Source: Chondrilla cf. caribensis (Eukaryota > Porifera > Demospongiae > Chondrillida > Chondrillidae). Taken from it: a stretch of DNA of 64,000 bases. The notes under the pieces were generated by a model. That model did no database searches and had not been told where the DNA came from. It saw only the letters and a list, made by a program, of their open reading frames with translations. The DNA lies in contig OZ026555.1 of assembly GCA_964020155.1 (NCBI GenBank), positions 3,883,295 to 3,947,294 on the forward strand. Reading direction: 5' to 3'. Position numbers and translations under genes: made by a program. This document shows, one piece after another, positions 62,771 to 64,000 of this stretch (within the stretch, counting starts at the first letter, position 1; each line of letters begins with the position of its first letter).

Positions 62771-64000
62771 ATGGCTGTGCTTTTCGCTGCCTCTATACTC
62801 GGTCTTATTACCTTTGGGTTTGCTAGTGAAGTGACAGAAGTAGGCTCAAACCTCTATCCGTTGGGGGACCCAAGGAACTGCGAAGTTGGATTGAACGCGG
62901 ACAGCAAGTTCTTTCGCATGGAGGTTCTTCCTGGACTCGGATGGGACAACTTGAGGAATCTCGACCAGAGCATCATCCTCGCCTACAACTACTCGCAGTG
63001 TAAAACAACGAACGACAGAAAATTTTTGATACCGGACGACACCTTCGTGATTCCGCAGCAACGGAGCGCAGTAGCCACGTATTCGGAGATAACGGATCAC
63101 ATCTTCAACTACACCAGCATGACGTCTACGACAATCAACGCCCATGCTTCTTTTGGTCCCATCGGCGGCAAATTTTCAGCCGAATACCAGCACGCCAAAG
63201 GTCACTTTTACAACGACGGCTCCAGTCTTAGTAGAATTCAACTGAGGTATCTCAAATACGTCATCAAGTCGTCTCCTGACGCCCAGTTGAACCCGGCCTT
63301 CAAGAGCAGACTATGGGAAATTGCTTCTGAGATTCAAGGACAGAATAAACCGATGGCACGCTACTTGGCTGAGCTGCTAATCAGAGACTATGGAACGCAC
63401 TACGTCCACACAACTTCTGCTGGAGCTATCCTCGCCCAGGAAGACTTCCTCAAGTCTAGTTATGTTAGCGATTTTTCTTCTGATCGTAGCAAAATTACCG
63501 CATCAGCCCATGAGAGTTTCTTTGGAAATATTGGCATGAGTGTCACCCATAAAACCCAATCCTCCACCACTCAAAGCTATCTCAACAACATCACATACTC
63601 CCACACTGTTACGTATGGTGGTCCTCCATTCAGAGCAAATTTCAGCCTCGACCAATGGGAAGACGGACTGGATAATGCACTTGTCGCCATTGATCGTGAT
63701 GGAGATCCCCTATTCTATGTCATCACCCCTCAAAATGTCCCGGAAATTCCCCCTTTTGTCCTGTTTGAAGTCACTGAGCTTGTAAAGCAAGCCATAGCAT
63801 CTTACTATACTCACAACACATACTCAGGCTGTCCTGATCCAACTGCACAAAACTTTGATTACAAAGCAAATGTTGATGATTCGAAGTCTTGTAAAGCTGT
63901 CGCTGACAATTTTACATTCGGAGGAGTCTACCAAACCTGTGAAGTGGTAGCTAATTCCTGGTACAGTAACTCAGACTGTGACAGCCTCTTGCAAAAGAAT
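62771..64000 (+). CDS. MPEG1: MPEG1 / perforin-2-like MACPF protein (partial, runs off window)
   Basis: An uninterrupted frame of 410 codons to the window edge with no intron so far. Signal peptide at residues 1 to about 19 (MAVLFAASILGLITFGFA), then the family N-terminal blocks NCEVGLN, MEVLPGLGWDNLRNLD and FLIPDDTFVIP, the MACPF signature YGTHY (207-211) within RDYGTHYVHTTSAGA, and the Cys-rich GCPDPTAQNFDYKANVDDSK block that follows the MACPF domain in MPEG1. MPEG1 is a membrane-anchored pore-forming immune effector of endolysosomes; the expected P2 domain, transmembrane helix and tail lie beyond the window. The start is the first ATG, 79 nt after a TATA box. Confidence 0.92.
   Translation, partial: MAVLFAASILGLITFGFASEVTEVGSNLYPLGDPRNCEVGLNADSKFFRMEVLPGLGWDNLRNLDQSIILAYNYSQCKTTNDRKFLIPDDTFVIPQQRSAVATYSEITDHIFNYTSMTSTTINAHASFGPIGGKFSAEYQHAKGHFYNDGSSLSRIQLRYLKYVIKSSPDAQLNPAFKSRLWEIASEIQGQNKPMARYLAELLIRDYGTHYVHTTSAGAILAQEDFLKSSYVSDFSSDRSKITASAHESFFGNIGMSVTHKTQSSTTQSYLNNITYSHTVTYGGPPFRANFSLDQWEDGLDNALVAIDRDGDPLFYVITPQNVPEIPPFVLFEVTELVKQAIASYYTHNTYSGCPDPTAQNFDYKANVDDSKSCKAVADNFTFGGVYQTCEVVANSWYSNSDCDSLLQKN

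Overview
The window is animal nuclear DNA. Its genes have spliced exons with GT-AG introns, and it contains a DIRS-type retrotransposon, a LINE, several TA-flanked miniature inverted-repeat elements (MITEs), a tRNA-headed SINE and very many (CA)n/(GT)n tracts. Short-intron conserved genes, an MPEG1-type MACPF gene and a family of short-collagen secreted proteins suggest a non-bilaterian marine invertebrate, most likely a sponge. That assignment is inference. Exon models were built by eye from reading frame, splice dinucleotides and recognised protein families.

Layout. 0.2-5.4 kb (+): two tandem homocysteine S-methyltransferase genes, the first cut by the window edge. 5.5-10.6 kb (+): a ten-exon METTL25-family methyltransferase. 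11.7 kb (-): an orphan last exon. 12.3-22.4 kb (-): a tandem array of four damaged copies of an unusual gene that carries an ANKIB1-like ankyrin region and, on the same strand, exons with NBR1-like LIR and UBA segments. Each copy is followed by an inverted-repeat element and a tRNA-type SINE. 23.4-35.8 kb (-): a seventeen-exon PFKFB gene with microsatellite-laden introns and one apparent 1-nt frameshift. 35.9-59.6 kb (-): CDK20, reconstructed as twelve exons and 346 codons.

The main structural surprise is that CDK20 intron 4 is about 19.5 kb long. It hosts, on the opposite strand, a four-copy cluster of secreted proteins (signal peptide, six Gly-X-Y triplets, coiled coil, Cys-rich C-terminal domain). 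Copies I and III share a LINE insertion in intron 2. In copy III that LINE was later split by a GC-rich, roughly 5.4-kb DIRS-like element (gag, RT/RNase H, tyrosine recombinase). 62.8-64.0 kb (+): the start of an MPEG1/perforin-2-like gene with a TATA box, a CRE palindrome and a hairpin near the expected transcription start.

Functionally, HMT, PFKFB, CDK20 and METTL25 are housekeeping or signalling genes. The collagen-like cluster and MPEG1 look like defence or extracellular genes. Most remaining sequence is simple repeat or transposon-derived.
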